A stretch of DNA of 28,013 bases, taken from Gnetum montanum (taxonomy: Eukaryota > Streptophyta > Gnetopsida > Gnetales > Gnetaceae). The stretch is from NCBI GenBank assembly GCA_015680685.1, contig MNCI01020606.1:18585-46597 (forward strand), written 5' to 3'. A program made the translations under genes and the position numbers. Below the pieces are notes generated by a model that saw nothing but the letters and a program-made list of their open reading frames with translations, searched no databases and was not told the origin of the DNA. Positions 17,879 through 28,013 of the stretch are shown here, piece by piece (position 1 is the first letter of the stretch; the number at the start of each line of letters is the position of its first letter).

Positions 17879-20800
17879 GCTTAACGAGGTGTTTTTCTAT
17901 TTTAGGGCTTGAGTAACTTGTGTCAGGGCCATTGCAAAATCTCTACTGTCAGGGACGTTTTTATTAGCAATGACTGGGTCCATTGGACCCAATAGTTTTA
18001 TTTTGCATTTTGGTGGTTTGTCGTTATTGTTAGGACCTGCTGTTTTATATGGTTCTTGTGTTTCGGATGACTCGCCGTTGCTGTCCGTGTTCGGTCGACC
18101 GTTGGATGATGACATGGGCATAGAGTTAAGTGGAGTTGGTTTGGGTGGCCCCATGGCTAGCCATTGGTGTTCCTTCTCCATGTGCTCACGTGTAAGCCTG
18201 TCTGCCAGGTGTTCTCGTGTGTTACGTGAAGGTGGAATTGGCCTCGGAGCCTGGGATTGCCCTGGGACCTTTACTACGTATGGAGTCGGACGGGGTTGCG
18301 GGTGGACGGTGGGATATGATTGGGCAAGAATCTGTCCAAGTACCCTGATGACGTACAGGGTTGGTCTTGGTGGAAGTTGGACCTCCGTCGTTGCAACGGC
18401 GGGTGGTACTCAGACTACGAAAGGGGTAGGCCGAGCATGAAGGGTTGGTGTATCCGTGGGATTGACCAAAGGGATGCGCACCACGTATGATTTTTGGCAC
18501 ATCGTGATGTTGGGGATGGGCATGGTCGGGGGCACTCAGACTACGTATGGCCTCTGCGGGGCATGGGATGGTTGAGATGCAGGTGCGGATGCAGCGGGAG
18601 GAATTTGAACCACGAACGGCTTGCCAAGTGTTTCCTGCTTATTTTCGGGATAGATGATGTTGATGCGGGGTGTGTCGAAATCATCGTCACGATAGATTGC
18701 ATCAATTACGTACGCTGCCTCTTTAGTATTCAGGGGATCTTTGTACACCCCCATGGTTTGATTTTGCGGTTGGACGGGGTTAGCCCTGTCAAAAGTGATT
18801 TTTCCATCATCAATCATCCGCTGGATATCCTGTTTCAAGGTGAAACAGTAATCTGTTCCGTGCCCGTTGCGTTGATGGTAGTCGCAGAAGCGATCCATCC
18901 TAAATCCTTTGGGCACGGACGGCTCATCCAGCGTTGCTAGGCTCGAGTTCTGTATGAGTTGGCAGAATCGTTCATGCTGTTGGATGGCCGCAAGGGATAA
19001 TTGCTTATGTTGCATCAACCCAGCCTTTAAGAGTTGGTCAAAGAGCTGGGACTGTTTCATCGGTAGAGGCGTGTACTGAGAGGGTTCCTTCCTCTCAAAA
19101 TTACATGCACGGTTCGTCGGGTTCTGTGATGATGACTCTGAGGTTGTTGTGGGAGCAAGCTAATACTAGTTAGTGGTGGTTGCGGGTGGTCTTTGTTGAT
19201 GTGTGGTGTTCGTTTGCTAGGTTCCCGCTATTGCTGCTATAGTTGTCTTGGCCTACTCTTTATCCTTTTTGGTATGTTGATTTTTGAAGGCCAAGTATGC
19301 CGGGTCATGGCTGTTTTGAGCCACTTCCTCTATGTTTCTGATCTGTAAAAATGCCTGATTCACATCACGTGCGTTGAGGTAATAAAGTTTGGACTTAAAG
19401 AAATTGTTGACAGCCCCCTTCAGAATTGTAAGCAAATAGATTAGAGAGATTGGTTCGTGCAGCTTATTGACAGCCGCACTCCATCTCTGAATAAACTTCT
19501 GCGTGAGTTCAAGCGGTGCTTGCTTGATCTGCATGAGGCTGTCCAGCGTGGCCTCAGGTTTCAAGTTGTACTTGAACCAGGTCACAAACTAGCGTAAAAG
19601 GTCGTCCAAAGAGAAAATAAAGTTCCTAGGTAGGGCTCGGTACCAATCGAGTGCTCTCCCTGCGAGAGACATGGGAAATACTCGGAGGATGGAGTGGGGC
19701 CAAGCCCGGAGCAGCACGCATTCTAGCTGGAATGTTATAAGGTGCGCGTTAGGATCAGTCTCCCCGTTGTACTTGGTTAATGTGGGCAAGGGGACACCTT
19801 TGGGTAAGGTTAGAGGTGGGACCGAAGAGCTGATAGGGTCATCGTTGTAGAAATCCACTACCTTTAACTCTCCCTCAGTGGCCTTTTTGAGGCGTTTTAC
19901 CTCTTCAGTAAGCTCTTGCATTATCTTTTTGGCGTCCGCCCAGTCTTGGGCACTCGGTGACGCAGCGGCTTGGGGTTACGGTATACTGTACAAGCTAGAT
20001 TGTTGAGTGTTAGGTTGAAGGGCTGAAAGCTGCACGGTCGGTGGTTGGGCTTGCGGAAAATTCACAATGGGTGGTGCTAAGGATGGCACGTTGTAGGGAA
20101 AATGTTGTTGTTGTTGTCGCTGCGGCTGGGGTTGTGCTTGGGGCACATTTGCTGGTGGGACTGTGTGGGGTGGTGTATGAGGATGGTGGACTTGGTGCGA
20201 CGGCGCTCCCCTTGCTGGCCATTGCCCTGCCACATTATGGACGGGGACTCCCTGTTGGGTCACGACTGTTTGGGGAACTGTATGTGCTTGGACGTGTGGT
20301 ATGAAGTGGGCGGATGTGGATGCCGGAATCACGTGTGGCATCCCTATCACCCTTGGTGGGAGTGTTGCCCCCAGGTTATCGAAAGGTTGCGGCACTTGTG
20401 AGGATGGGCCCGCAGTGGCAGTAGGGGTGACCGCAAGTGGAAAGGTGTTGGGTTGGGGATCACTTGGAAGAGGGACGTGGACTAGTGTTGCTATTTCCGG
20501 CGGCGGCTGTTGAGCCTGGACGAATCTAAGGTGTTGCAAGGGCATGAGTTCCCCTGTGCTAGGATGGAAGATGGGGTTGACCTGTGCTTGAGGGCTTAAG
20601 GTATGGTATGACTCTCCTTGCTCGGATTGAGTAGCAAATCCATCCTCATCCTTTGGTTGGGGCTCCAGTGCGGGCTGGTCCAACGAATTGTTCCTTTGGA
20701 GGAGGAGTTGTGTGATGAGTTCCGAATATTGTTCAGGAACAGGAATTACGTCGTACGGGGAAGGGATGAACTCTCATCCCCTCCTGTAGTACAACTCAAA

Positions 20801-21043
20801 CTGCCTCTTCACCTCTAGTTCAGCTTGATCAACAGCCAGGTCAGCTTGTATCTTAATACAGATAAAGTTGTACTAGTCCTGGGTAATGATGTTAGAGGCT
20901 GGGTCCCTCCCTTGCAGCCTTAGGGATCAGCGGGGACCCGCTATGGGTTGCATTCCTAGGTGTTGTGCGACTGGTTGTTGGACAGCTATGGTGTCCATGG
21001 CGGTGGTCTGGGTGGTGAGAGCGGTGTTGTTTGAAGGGTTCAT
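17879..21043 (-). pseudogene. gag: Gag of element B
   Basis: Same frame from the ATG at 21041-21043 to the protease. Stops occur, among others, in the first 100 codons (after AGPR, before YNF and after YYRRG), near 19975, at 19589-19591 and 19253-19255, and in the tail near 18536. Conserved parts: the N-terminal block GRDPASNIITQD; the capsid-like domain LPTLTKYNGETDPNAHL ... RALDWYRALPRNFIFSL ... KFIQRWSAAVNKLHEP; an intact zinc-knuckle-like motif CDYHQRNGHGTDYC (C-x2-H-x5-H-x4-C, about 18860-18900); and a proline-rich tail with repeated P-[YF]-V-[VI]. The tail joins a linker (HLADRLTREHMEKEHQWLA) leading to protease. Compared with E's gag, only substitutions and small indels separate them. 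Confidence 0.9.
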
Positions 21044-21794
21044 GATGCTATGTCACGGGTAGGAGTAAGTCTGGAAAGGCGGAGTTGCTCTGTAATGTGG
21101 CGTGCAGTGTATACGCTTCAAAGGACAGTGTATGGTATCAGCGTATACAACGTGTGCAGTGTATACAGCATATATGGGCAGCATAGATGCTGAAAAGCGT
21201 ATGAAGCGAAGGATGGGTTAGCGTAAAATGGGATGGCGTAAAATAAGAGCGTAAGACAGGGAGTAGCGTACAGCGTAAAAGAGGTGATCAACGTAACACA
21301 AGAATGTAAGATAAGTTGCAGCGTAAAGAACCACTTAGCGTAAAACTGGTGTTTGGTGTAAAATAGACGAACGTGACAAACTCAGCGTAAACACAAGCTC
21401 AGCGTAAAATAGGCTAGAGCGTAAAATAGAAAGTGCAAAACAGGCGAGCATACAATGGGTTGCAGCGTAAACAATTTGCAACGTAAAGTTGGCAGCGTAA
21501 ATAGTGCACAGTATGAAACGGGTTCAGCGTAAAGGCCGACTTCGGCGTAAAGACAGGCGCGTAACACAGGTTACAGCATTAGTAGAGCGTAAATTAGATG
21601 AACATAAAACAAAGATGTAGGAGAGAAGGTTTTTAAGAACGTAAACGCTGTGCAGTGTATACGCTGGACAATTGCGGGTTGGGTTTTCCGACCGGACAGT
21701 GTAAACGCTAGGGAAGTTGGGGCAGCGTACCGTTAGCGACGTAGACGCTTAACAGCGTATACGCTGGGAGTTGCGGGTAAGAGTTTTAAGGATG
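21044..21794 (-). repeat. GCGTAAA-rich leader of element B
   Basis: Untranslated region between PBS and gag, filled with degenerate AGCGTAAAAC-type words with irregular spacing. The LTR-proximal 150 bp contains a few GCGTATACGC palindromes. No coding signal. Equivalent to E's leader (4223-4892), but the order of words has diverged. Confidence 0.8.
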
Positions 21795-21812
21795 CCCTCC
21801 TTCTAGCGCCAA
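21795..21812 (-). other. Primer-binding site of element B
   Basis: TGGCGCTAGAAGGAGGGC on the minus strand, four bases after the LTR end. The sequence is intact compared with E's copy (one substitution there). Priming tRNA not assigned. Confidence 0.75.
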
Positions 21813-22404
21813 TTTCTGTACCGCCTGAAATCGTCGGTCTCCGGCTGGAAGGAAAACAGAGGCCGCGGGATCGCAAGACGCGTACAGAAGACCCTGCCTT
21901 CGCCTGAGGGTGAGCTGGAATGCAATGAAGGTAGAGTACCTTGGGTGGTCCGCACGCGGATCAGACAAGGATTTCCCCGCACGTATGCTAAACGCTAATG
22001 CGCTGGGTTATGCGTAAACAGTGTACAAGCGTAAACAAAAAAAAAAGCGTAATGCGTAAATGGATGCAAACGAAGCGTGAGCGTAAACAAACGTAAACGA
22101 GGCGTGGGCCAAATTGACGTAGAACTGTAAAAGAACTTGCAGCAAATGAAACGATGGAATTACAGAGTCAGAGTACATTGCACCGGTCTAACGCAGTTGT
22201 GGGAACACAAGGCGGATGAAAAGCCCCGGCATACACAGAGGTGACTCGGTCGGTTTGCAGGGGGAGTGGAGCGTAAGAGACTAGATGCGCAACGTGCAGG
22301 GCTTCCCAGCATAAGAAGGTTTTCTGCTCTTTTGCGCAGCGTAAATGTTCTCTGGTGTGCTCCAGGATTTTGTCAACCGTCTTGATGAAGTGAAAAAATG
22401 GGGG

Positions 22405-22413
22405 TTTTATATA
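22405..22413 (-). promoter_or_regulatory. TATA box driving element B
   Basis: TATATAAAA on the minus strand, about 650 bp into the LTR. The transcript start would be near 22380, which divides the LTR into about 680 bp of U3 and 560 bp of R-U5. Confidence 0.65.
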
Positions 22414-22613
22414 GGTTGTTATGCTAGACTCAGGATGGGAGACACGTGGCGCGTTGACCAAGTGCATACACTTTACAAATATACAAAATTTTACAACTAC
22501 TGGGCGTATACGCTGGGCATATACGCCGCATCAGGTCAGCGTATACGCTGGGCGTAAATGCTAAGAATGCTGGGCGTGAACTGGGTGGAGATGCTGAGCA
22601 CTTGGCATATACA

Positions 22614-22721
22614 CTGGTGAATGTTGGGCGTACACACCGGGCGTATACGCTGATGGATGTTGGGCGTACACGCCGTGCGTATACGCTGATGGATGTTGGG
22701 CGTACACGCCGGGCATATACG
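22614..22721. repeat. 36-bp tandem repeat in U3 of the 5' LTR
   Basis: Three units at 22614, 22650 and 22686, matching those at 5941-6048 in the 3' LTR. Confidence 0.9.
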
Positions 22722-22954
22722 CCGAAGGATGTCCACTTGCTTCAATCCTTGCTCTTCGGTGTTTTCATGCTGTCATTGGAGATCTTGTCGTCGAGCGTGT
22801 GCATCTGTAGTACCTGGGCGTGTACGCCGGAGAGCCGGGCATATACACTAAAGTGCCGGGCGTATACGCTGGACGTATACGCTGGAATGCTGGGCGTATA
22901 CGCCATATGTGTGATCTTGGCGTATACGCTGGAGTGTATACGCTGGCACCATGT

Positions 22955-22972
22955 ACTTAGCAAAAACTAAGT
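22955..22972. other. Inverted repeat near the B 5' LTR terminus
   Basis: ACTTAG-CAAAAA-CTAAGT, identical to 6285-6302. Confidence 0.65.
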
Positions 22973-23062
22973 GTTGCGATCATGCAGCCGGCGTCATTCG
23001 TGAGTTCCAGGGTCCTGTTTGGTGTCGGACAAGTACTAAGCTCCGAATTTTGTGGTGTTTCA

Positions 23063-23067
23063 GAGCG
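23063..23067. repeat. Target-site duplication of B, right copy (GAGCG)
   Basis: GAGCG immediately after the CA terminus at 23061-23062. It matches 5163-5167. Confidence 0.88.
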
Positions 23068-23405
23068 TAGGCGTAGACGAGCGTAAACAGAATGCGTGGG
23101 CCAAGTTGATGTAAAACTGTAAACTGTAAACAATCTTATGCAGCAAATGTAACAATGGTGTTATAAAGTCAAAGTACAGTGCACTGGTCTAACGCAGTTG
23201 TGAGGGAACACAAGGCGGACGAAAAGCCCCAACGTATGCAGGAATGACTCGGCTAGTTCACAAAGCAGGTGGAGCGTAGAGACTGTGTGTACGGCATACA
23301 GGGCTCTCCAGCATAAGAGGGTTTCAGCTCTTGTGCGCAGCGTAAATGTTCTCTGGTATGCTCCGGGATTTTTCCAACCGACCTCGGTGAAGTGGGAAAT
23401 CGAGG

Positions 23406-23415
23406 TTTATATATA
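23406..23415 (-). promoter_or_regulatory. TATA box of E's LTR
   Basis: TATATATAAA on the minus strand, aligned with the boxes of both B LTRs. Confidence 0.6.
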
Positions 23416-23926
23416 GGTTGTTACGCTAGACTCGGGTTAGGAGACACGTGGCACGTTGACCGGGCACACACACTTTACAAAAATACAATATATTACATCT
23501 GTCGGGCGTATACGCTAGGCGTATACGTCGTGTGAGGCGGGCGTATACGCTGAATGAGGCAGGCCTGTGAACTTGGGTGGAGATGCTGTGCTGGGCGTAC
23601 ACACTGGGCGTATACGCTGGCAGATGCAAGGCGTATACGCTGGGTGTATACGCTGGGGAATGCTGGACGTATACGCCGAAGGATGCCCACTTGCTTCAAT
23701 CCTTGCTCTTTGGTGTTGTCTTTATGCTGTCACTGGAGATCTTGTCATCGAACGTATGCATCGGCGGTACCTGGGCGTACATGCTGGAGTGCTGGGCGTA
23801 TACGCCGTAGAGTGCCAGGCGTATATGCTAGGCGTATACACTATAGGGTGCCAGGCGTATACGCTGGGCGTATATGCTGTAGGTGTGAACTTGGGCGTAT
23901 ACGCTGGGCGTATACACTGGCGCAAC

Positions 23927-23948
23927 ATACTTGGTGAAAATCAAGTAT
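23927..23948. other. Inverted repeat near the E LTR terminus
   Basis: ATACTTG (23927-23933) pairs with CAAGTAT (23942-23948). Compared with B, one stem pair has changed from A-T to G-C. Confidence 0.65.
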
Positions 23949-24063
23949 TTCAAGCCCCAAGATTGCCATGTATGACATTTCATGTAGTCGAGGTCGTCCG
24001 TGGGTTTCAAAGTCCTTCTTTGGTGTCGGACAAGTACTAAGCGCCAAAGTTTGTGGTGTTTCA

Positions 24064-24960
24064 GCCAGTATGTCCAAGGAATGATTAAACATCTTTGACA
24101 ATTTTGGGTTGGTGGGTTATTCCTTGGATGACCCTTATTTTTTTAGGGTCTACCTCAATTCCTAATTGTGATATTATGTGCCCCAATACAATGCCTTCCT
24201 GGACCATTAGATAACTTTTTTGCCAATTGAGCGTGAGGTTTGTCTCAACACATCATTTTAGTACTTGCTCAAGGTGGTCCAAGGCTTGCTCAAATGTAGC
24301 TCCATAAGTGAAGAAGTCATCCATGAAGGCTTCCACACCACTACCAATTTTCTATTGAAAAATACTTAAAACTAGATGTTGAAATGCAGCAAGAACATTT
24401 CATAGACTAAAAGGCATCTTGCAAAAGTCCCCCATGGACTCATGAATGTTGTTTTGGCCTGGTCCTCTAATGCAATTTGAATTTGGTTATAGCCACCATA
24501 ATCATCGAAAAAACTATAGTATCCATGCCCAGATATTGTGTCTAACACTTGATCAACAAATGTCAATAGAAAATGATACTTGAATGTTGTCATATTCAAC
24601 GATGAAAAATTGATGCAAACCTCCCACTTGCCACCTTTCTTTGGCACAATCACAAGTCGACTAACCCGCTTACTATCTGCAATGGGGTAAATGAACCCCA
24701 TCTTGAGGAGTTGTTCAATTTCCTGTTTGATGATCTATTTTAGTTTGGGGTTCAATCGCCTCTATGGCTATCTCTTTAGCTTCATGGTTGAATCAATGTA
24801 GATGAGATGCTGGCATATCCTAGGATCAGTCCCTATGAGTTTAGGATATGATCAAGCAAATGTTGTTGACCATTTTTCAACCACATTCAATAGCATATTT
24901 TTCTACTCTAGAGTAATATTTGCATTGATTATGGCTAACTTCCCATTTTTTGAAAACACA
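24064..24960 (-). pseudogene. rt: RT of relic element C, truncated by insertion of E
   Basis: Minus-strand Ty3/gypsy RT: IYPIADSKRVSRLVIVPKKG, VDQVLDTISGHGYYSFFDDY, GGYNQIQIALEDQAKTTFM, then the catalytic FMDD (24316-24327) and GIVLGHIISQLGIEVDPKK, ending SFLGHTG at 24064, where E's LTR begins. Frameshift near 24400 and several stops. Composition is AT-rich and motifs differ from B's RT, so this is another, older Ty3/gypsy family. Confidence 0.88.
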
Positions 24961-25147
24961 TATTCCATTTCAGTTGCTAGCATTTTTAGTTCAAGGGGCT
25001 CTTAAAATTTTTAATAATTTTCAACTCTCCCCAATAAGTATTATCATTTGCATCATTAAAGAGTTGGTGATGAACCTACTCTAGTTCATCCATGCCTATG
25101 ACATATGCACATGTTTGGCTCTTAGTTAGTTCCATGCAAAGTGTCCT
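24961..25147. other. Decayed stretch between C protease and RT
   Basis: No recognisable motif on either strand; AT-rich. By position it should be the protease-RT linker of C. Confidence 0.4.
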
Positions 25148-25700
25148 ACTCTCAAAATCAATAATCAACCACTGGGTGCCCTCCTATTTTGTATTTTTTG
25201 TTGACAAACACCTTTGAATTTCTACTTTTGGTGCATACTACTTGCATGCAACGATAGATGCTTGTTTCATGGCCCAAAGTTTCTACACACAATTGCACCC
25301 TATATCACCATACACAATGCATGGAACTTGCTTCTTCTCAATCTTTCTAAATGTATTTTCTTTGGATATTTCTAGGGAAAGATATCTAATTTCCATTCTT
25401 GCATCAATGATTCTAAGCCATGCCCTTCCCATGATGATTGAAAAATCCCCTTTGTAGTTCTCCACCTTGATCACTAGGAAATCAACAAAATAAGACCACC
25501 CACAAATAGTGGTCATAATGTCTTCCACTAGTTCTAATGAAATAGTGATGGACTAGTCTACCAATTCTAATCTAATATTTCTCTTCTTTAAAGGAGTTAG
25601 GTTCCATGTATTATACATCTCATGAAAGATTAGGTTGATAACAGAACCTAAGTTGAGAAGAGCTTTGTACAGTTCATTCCTAGAAATCTACAAATAAATG
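25148..25700 (-). pseudogene. pro: Aspartic protease of relic element C, active site mutated
   Basis: KALLNLGSVINLIFHEMYNT corresponds to the retropepsin active-site loop, but the catalytic Asp is Asn (AAC in 25646-25654), a single G-to-A change from a D codon. It is followed by FVDFLVIKVENYKGDFSIIM, GRAWLRIIDARMEI and a C-terminal stretch. Stops separate the parts. The family is that of C's RT. Confidence 0.75.
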
Positions 25701-26600
25701 AGAGGACTTCTAGGATTGGCTAATTTCCTAGAAAGGTTTCTAGCATGGATCCAATCAGATATAGCATGAGTAAGCATCACAATATGAATCTTAGCTGGTT
25801 TTTGATTTGAAGGGGACTCAAAGGTATTTGAGATAGAGGAAGACAAAGGAACAAGGTTGTCAACTGTAGGTGTATTTGAGGGCTTATGTGGACTATGTAA
25901 TCAAAAGAAAGGTCTTTTCTTTGATTGAGTATCCAAACCACTTAGTTGATTAATTGGTTGTAAGTTAATAACCCTAGTAGGATTGTGTTGTTGCGGTTGA
26001 GTTGGTAATTCACTTTGCATAGTTGGAGCAAGTGGTAGTTGTATGGCTGGAGGAGGAAGATGTGCAGAAATAGCAAGAGGATAAGGGTAAGAGGTGGTAT
26101 CCCTCTTTGCATGTGGAGAATGCATTTGGTAATTATCAGGAGGATAGTAGTGAGGTTGGAAAGTAGAAACATGACTGGAGGAGTCATGTGGAGACAAGGG
26201 TTGTTGAACGTAATACCCATATGGATCAGGTTGAGTATAAGGGTATTGCTACCTTGGTGGTACCAACATCTATGATTGTGGTTGCTACCACTATTGATAC
26301 TACTCATATAATTGTGATGGAATTCCACTGGGATAATATTACTACTGGTGATGGAACTACCTAAAATTACCCTGAGGATAAGATAATATTTTGCATGTTT
26401 GCCTTTATTTTAGATATGGATTCAAAGCATACATCCTAAACTCTTGTAAGTGTGCCACTATGGGGCAACATCCCTTAGGATGTACATACTGGCAAATGTC
26501 ACACCCACCACCATCATCTAATTCACTTTTCACAACTTCTTCTATTGTAGCAATGTTGCCCTTACCTCTTTAATAGGCATGTTCAACTTCTTTGCACCTC
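25701..26600 (-). pseudogene. Proline/glutamine-rich region between gag and protease of C
   Basis: Low-complexity coding remains: SYPYPLAISAHLPPPAIQLP and PTQPQQHNPTRVINLQP, broken by stops. Its plus-strand ORFs are shadows. Position suggests the C-terminal tail of Gag. Confidence 0.55.
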
Positions 26601-28013
26601 CACTATCTTATTCTTTATTCTCTTCAATAATTTTTAAGATAGCTTAAAATCTACTATCCATGGAGTTCCATAATTGATTAACCTTGGCCATAATTTTAAA
26701 TTGAAATTTTTGGAGTGGCAAGGTTTTCATATTCACCACCTCATTAGGTGAGGATTTTTTCTCACTATCACAAAATCAAACCTCCCTATTTCATATGGAA
26801 AAATCAAATTTATATTCTTCTACACTTTCTCTTTTTCTTAATTCACCCTACTCTTTAGCTACCTACTCAATTAGTCTTTGCATTTGATAGGCACTTAATT
26901 CTAATAGTCATCCTTGAGCATAGACACCAAGGGTTCTCCTCATTTCTGATTGAAGTCCATCTATAATGTGATGAAGTTGATCTAGTTGAGAATAACCATG
27001 ACCAAGACATTTATGCATTAAGGAACAGTATCAACTGATGGTGGCATCCAAGGGTTCATGTGTTCCCTAATTCCATTCTTGGATTTGCCTTCTCAGGTTG
27101 GATACTCTAAAGTATGTTTGATATTTTTCATTGAACAATTCAAGCATGGTACTCCATTGTCTAATAGATTTAGGTTCTAAGGACCAATACCAATTTCTTT
27201 CTTCTTTAATGAGTGTCTATGGGAACAACTTAAGCTTTTGCCACTCATTCTCTATGTTCTACATGGTACATGCATCTTGAAAAGCTTGGAGATGGTTTTG
27301 CATATCTAAGTTATATTCCCCTTTAAATCTAGGGATATTATTCATGTCTAACCTTTTGATCTGACTATCTTTCAAGTGCCTTTTTAGAATTTGTACTACC
27401 TCTACATTATTTAGCATGCTTTGGGTAGCAATAAAAGGCTCATCAAGGCCCTAATTTTGATGCCTATGATGCCCTCTGCTATCCCTTTTTTCATAGATAT
27501 GTGTCTCTCTTGAATTTCTGCACCCTTGATCTTGCCTCGCCTAATGGTTATTTAAGTCATTTCAATCTTGTTGTTCATTTTGGTTAACTCCATCATAGTC
27601 TCATCTCTTGTGATTACGATCTAAGCCAAAAGAAGAAGAAGACAATGAAGGTGAAGAGGAAGGAGAACTAGCACCATCACGATGCCTACTACCACCTCTT
27701 CAATGATCACAACCATAATAACAATCTTGTTTTTTATTCATATCATTGCCTTGGCTTGCCCCTTTGGATCCTTCTTTGTCATTGAATCCATTCTTACCAA
27801 AACTAGGATTATGAATCATGGATTGCAAATTCTAGTTTTGACCTTCATCACTGAATTCAAAGAGAGGAATTTCACTAAATTGAAAATACCTATAGAAGGG
27901 TTTCCCACCATTTTTTTTGTATAGCAAGAATGGGGAATCATTAAATCCTTTTCCCTTCACAAATTCACAGTGTTTCTCTAACTAGCAATCCCAGAGATGT
28001 TGTGCCTCAATGG
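26601..28013 (-). pseudogene. gag: Gag of relic element C
   Basis: Readable pieces in minus order: an N-terminal region from about 27960 (KGFNDSPFLLYKKNGGKPFY) with a Ser-rich stretch, then NIPRFKGEYNLDMQNHLQAF, EERNWYWSLEPKSIRQWSTM, FNEKYQTYFRVSNLRRQIQE and LGHGYSQLDQLHHIIDGLQS. These match the capsid-like domain common in plant Ty3/gypsy Gag. Numerous stops. Runs off the right edge; the LTR of C is not in the window. Confidence 0.75.

Larger units (their letters stand above)
5168..23062 (-). mobile_element. Complete Tat/Ogre-type LTR retrotransposon B (17,895 bp)
   Basis: Full element on the minus strand: 5' LTR 21817-23062, PBS, leader, gag, protease, RT, degenerate RNase H, archaeal-type RNase H, integrase, PPT and 3' LTR 5168-6392. 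It is flanked by the perfect 5-bp duplication GAGCG. Assignment to the Tat/Ogre branch rests on the second RNase H and the great length. Between protease and RT it carries a multi-exon gene on the opposite strand (11.6-16.5 kb). In the stretches I aligned by eye its two LTRs differ at roughly 5-8 % of sites, mostly by transitions, so the copy is not recent. It is nested in E's LTR and so is younger than E. Confidence 0.9.
21817..23062 (-). repeat. 5' LTR of element B
   Basis: From TGTACCGCC (21817) to GTGGTGTTTCA (23062), 1,246 bp. It matches 5168-6392 throughout, with mostly C/T and G/A differences. U3 (about 22400-23062) has the palindromes GCGTATACGC, the 36-bp tandem repeat (22614-22721) and the inverted repeat at 22955-22972. 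It is followed on the right by the target duplication and then a piece of another LTR. Confidence 0.92.
23063..24063 (-). mobile_element. U3-R part of E's 5' LTR (right piece)
   Basis: Aligns with the B LTR from its GCGTGGGCC segment (about 22100) to the terminus GTGGTGTTTCA (24063), but is clearly diverged. It keeps the TATA box (TATATATAAA at 23406-23415 minus), a GCGTATACGC array (23500-23930) and the terminal inverted repeat (23927-23948). It lacks the TGTACC end, which is found at 4912-5167 on the far side of B. The right terminus abuts C's RT. The expected target duplication of E is GCCAG (24064-24068). Confidence 0.88.

Noticed and set aside
27682-27924. Plus-strand ORF with a hydrophobic N-terminus resembling a membrane protein
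   Set aside because: The opposite strand reads as the N-terminal part of C's Gag; this ORF is its shadow.

Overview
This is repetitive land-plant nuclear DNA. Nearly all of it is accounted for by LTR retrotransposons, most of the Ty3/gypsy Tat/Ogre type (gag, protease, RT, a degenerate RNase H followed by a second archaeal-type RNase H, DDE integrase). These and the long non-coding spacers point to a plant with a large, repeat-rich genome. I cannot name the species; a gymnosperm or fern-like genome would fit.

The window resolves into four elements, all read on the minus strand and nested in one another; I label them B to E. C (24064-28013) is the oldest: an AT-rich, decayed Ty3/gypsy relic (gag, protease, RT) cut inside its RT at 24063/24064 by the LTR end of E. 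E has its 5' LTR split in two (4912-5167 and 23063-24063), then a primer-binding site, a GCGTAAA-rich leader and a gag that runs to 1355. B (5168-23062, 17,895 bp) is a complete element inserted in E's LTR and flanked by a perfect 5-bp duplication GAGCG (5163-5167 and 23063-23067). Rejoining the two E pieces gives 1,252 bp, matching B's LTRs (1,246 and 1,225 bp). D, of which only the LTR end (1-1354) is in the window, is inserted in E's gag; its LTR region carries a 180-bp tandem array.

Layout of B in element (minus) order: 5' LTR 23062-21817; PBS; repeat leader; gag and protease 21043-16926; an AGTTTA-type spacer repeat; a 5-kb module on the OPPOSITE strand (11.6-16.5 kb); a second spacer repeat; RT, RNase H and integrase 11.2-7.75 kb; a third spacer repeat; about 1 kb of untranslated sequence; PPT; 3' LTR 6392-5168.

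The opposite-strand module is the most interesting object. It has a TATA box, an ATG in good context, about eight exons with GT/AG borders, a stop and an AATAAA signal. It predicts a protein of about 1,000 residues with an FCP1/HAD-phosphatase-like fold lacking its catalytic aspartates, a second unidentified globular domain, an acidic segment and a coiled coil. Because it lies antisense to the retroelement transcript, its introns would survive retrotransposition. It sits between protease and RT, the place where Ogre elements carry an intron.

All coding regions in the window are pseudogenes: they carry premature stops but surprisingly few frameshifts, consistent with cytosine-deamination decay of silenced copies. 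No tRNA, rRNA, CRISPR array or ordinary host gene was seen.
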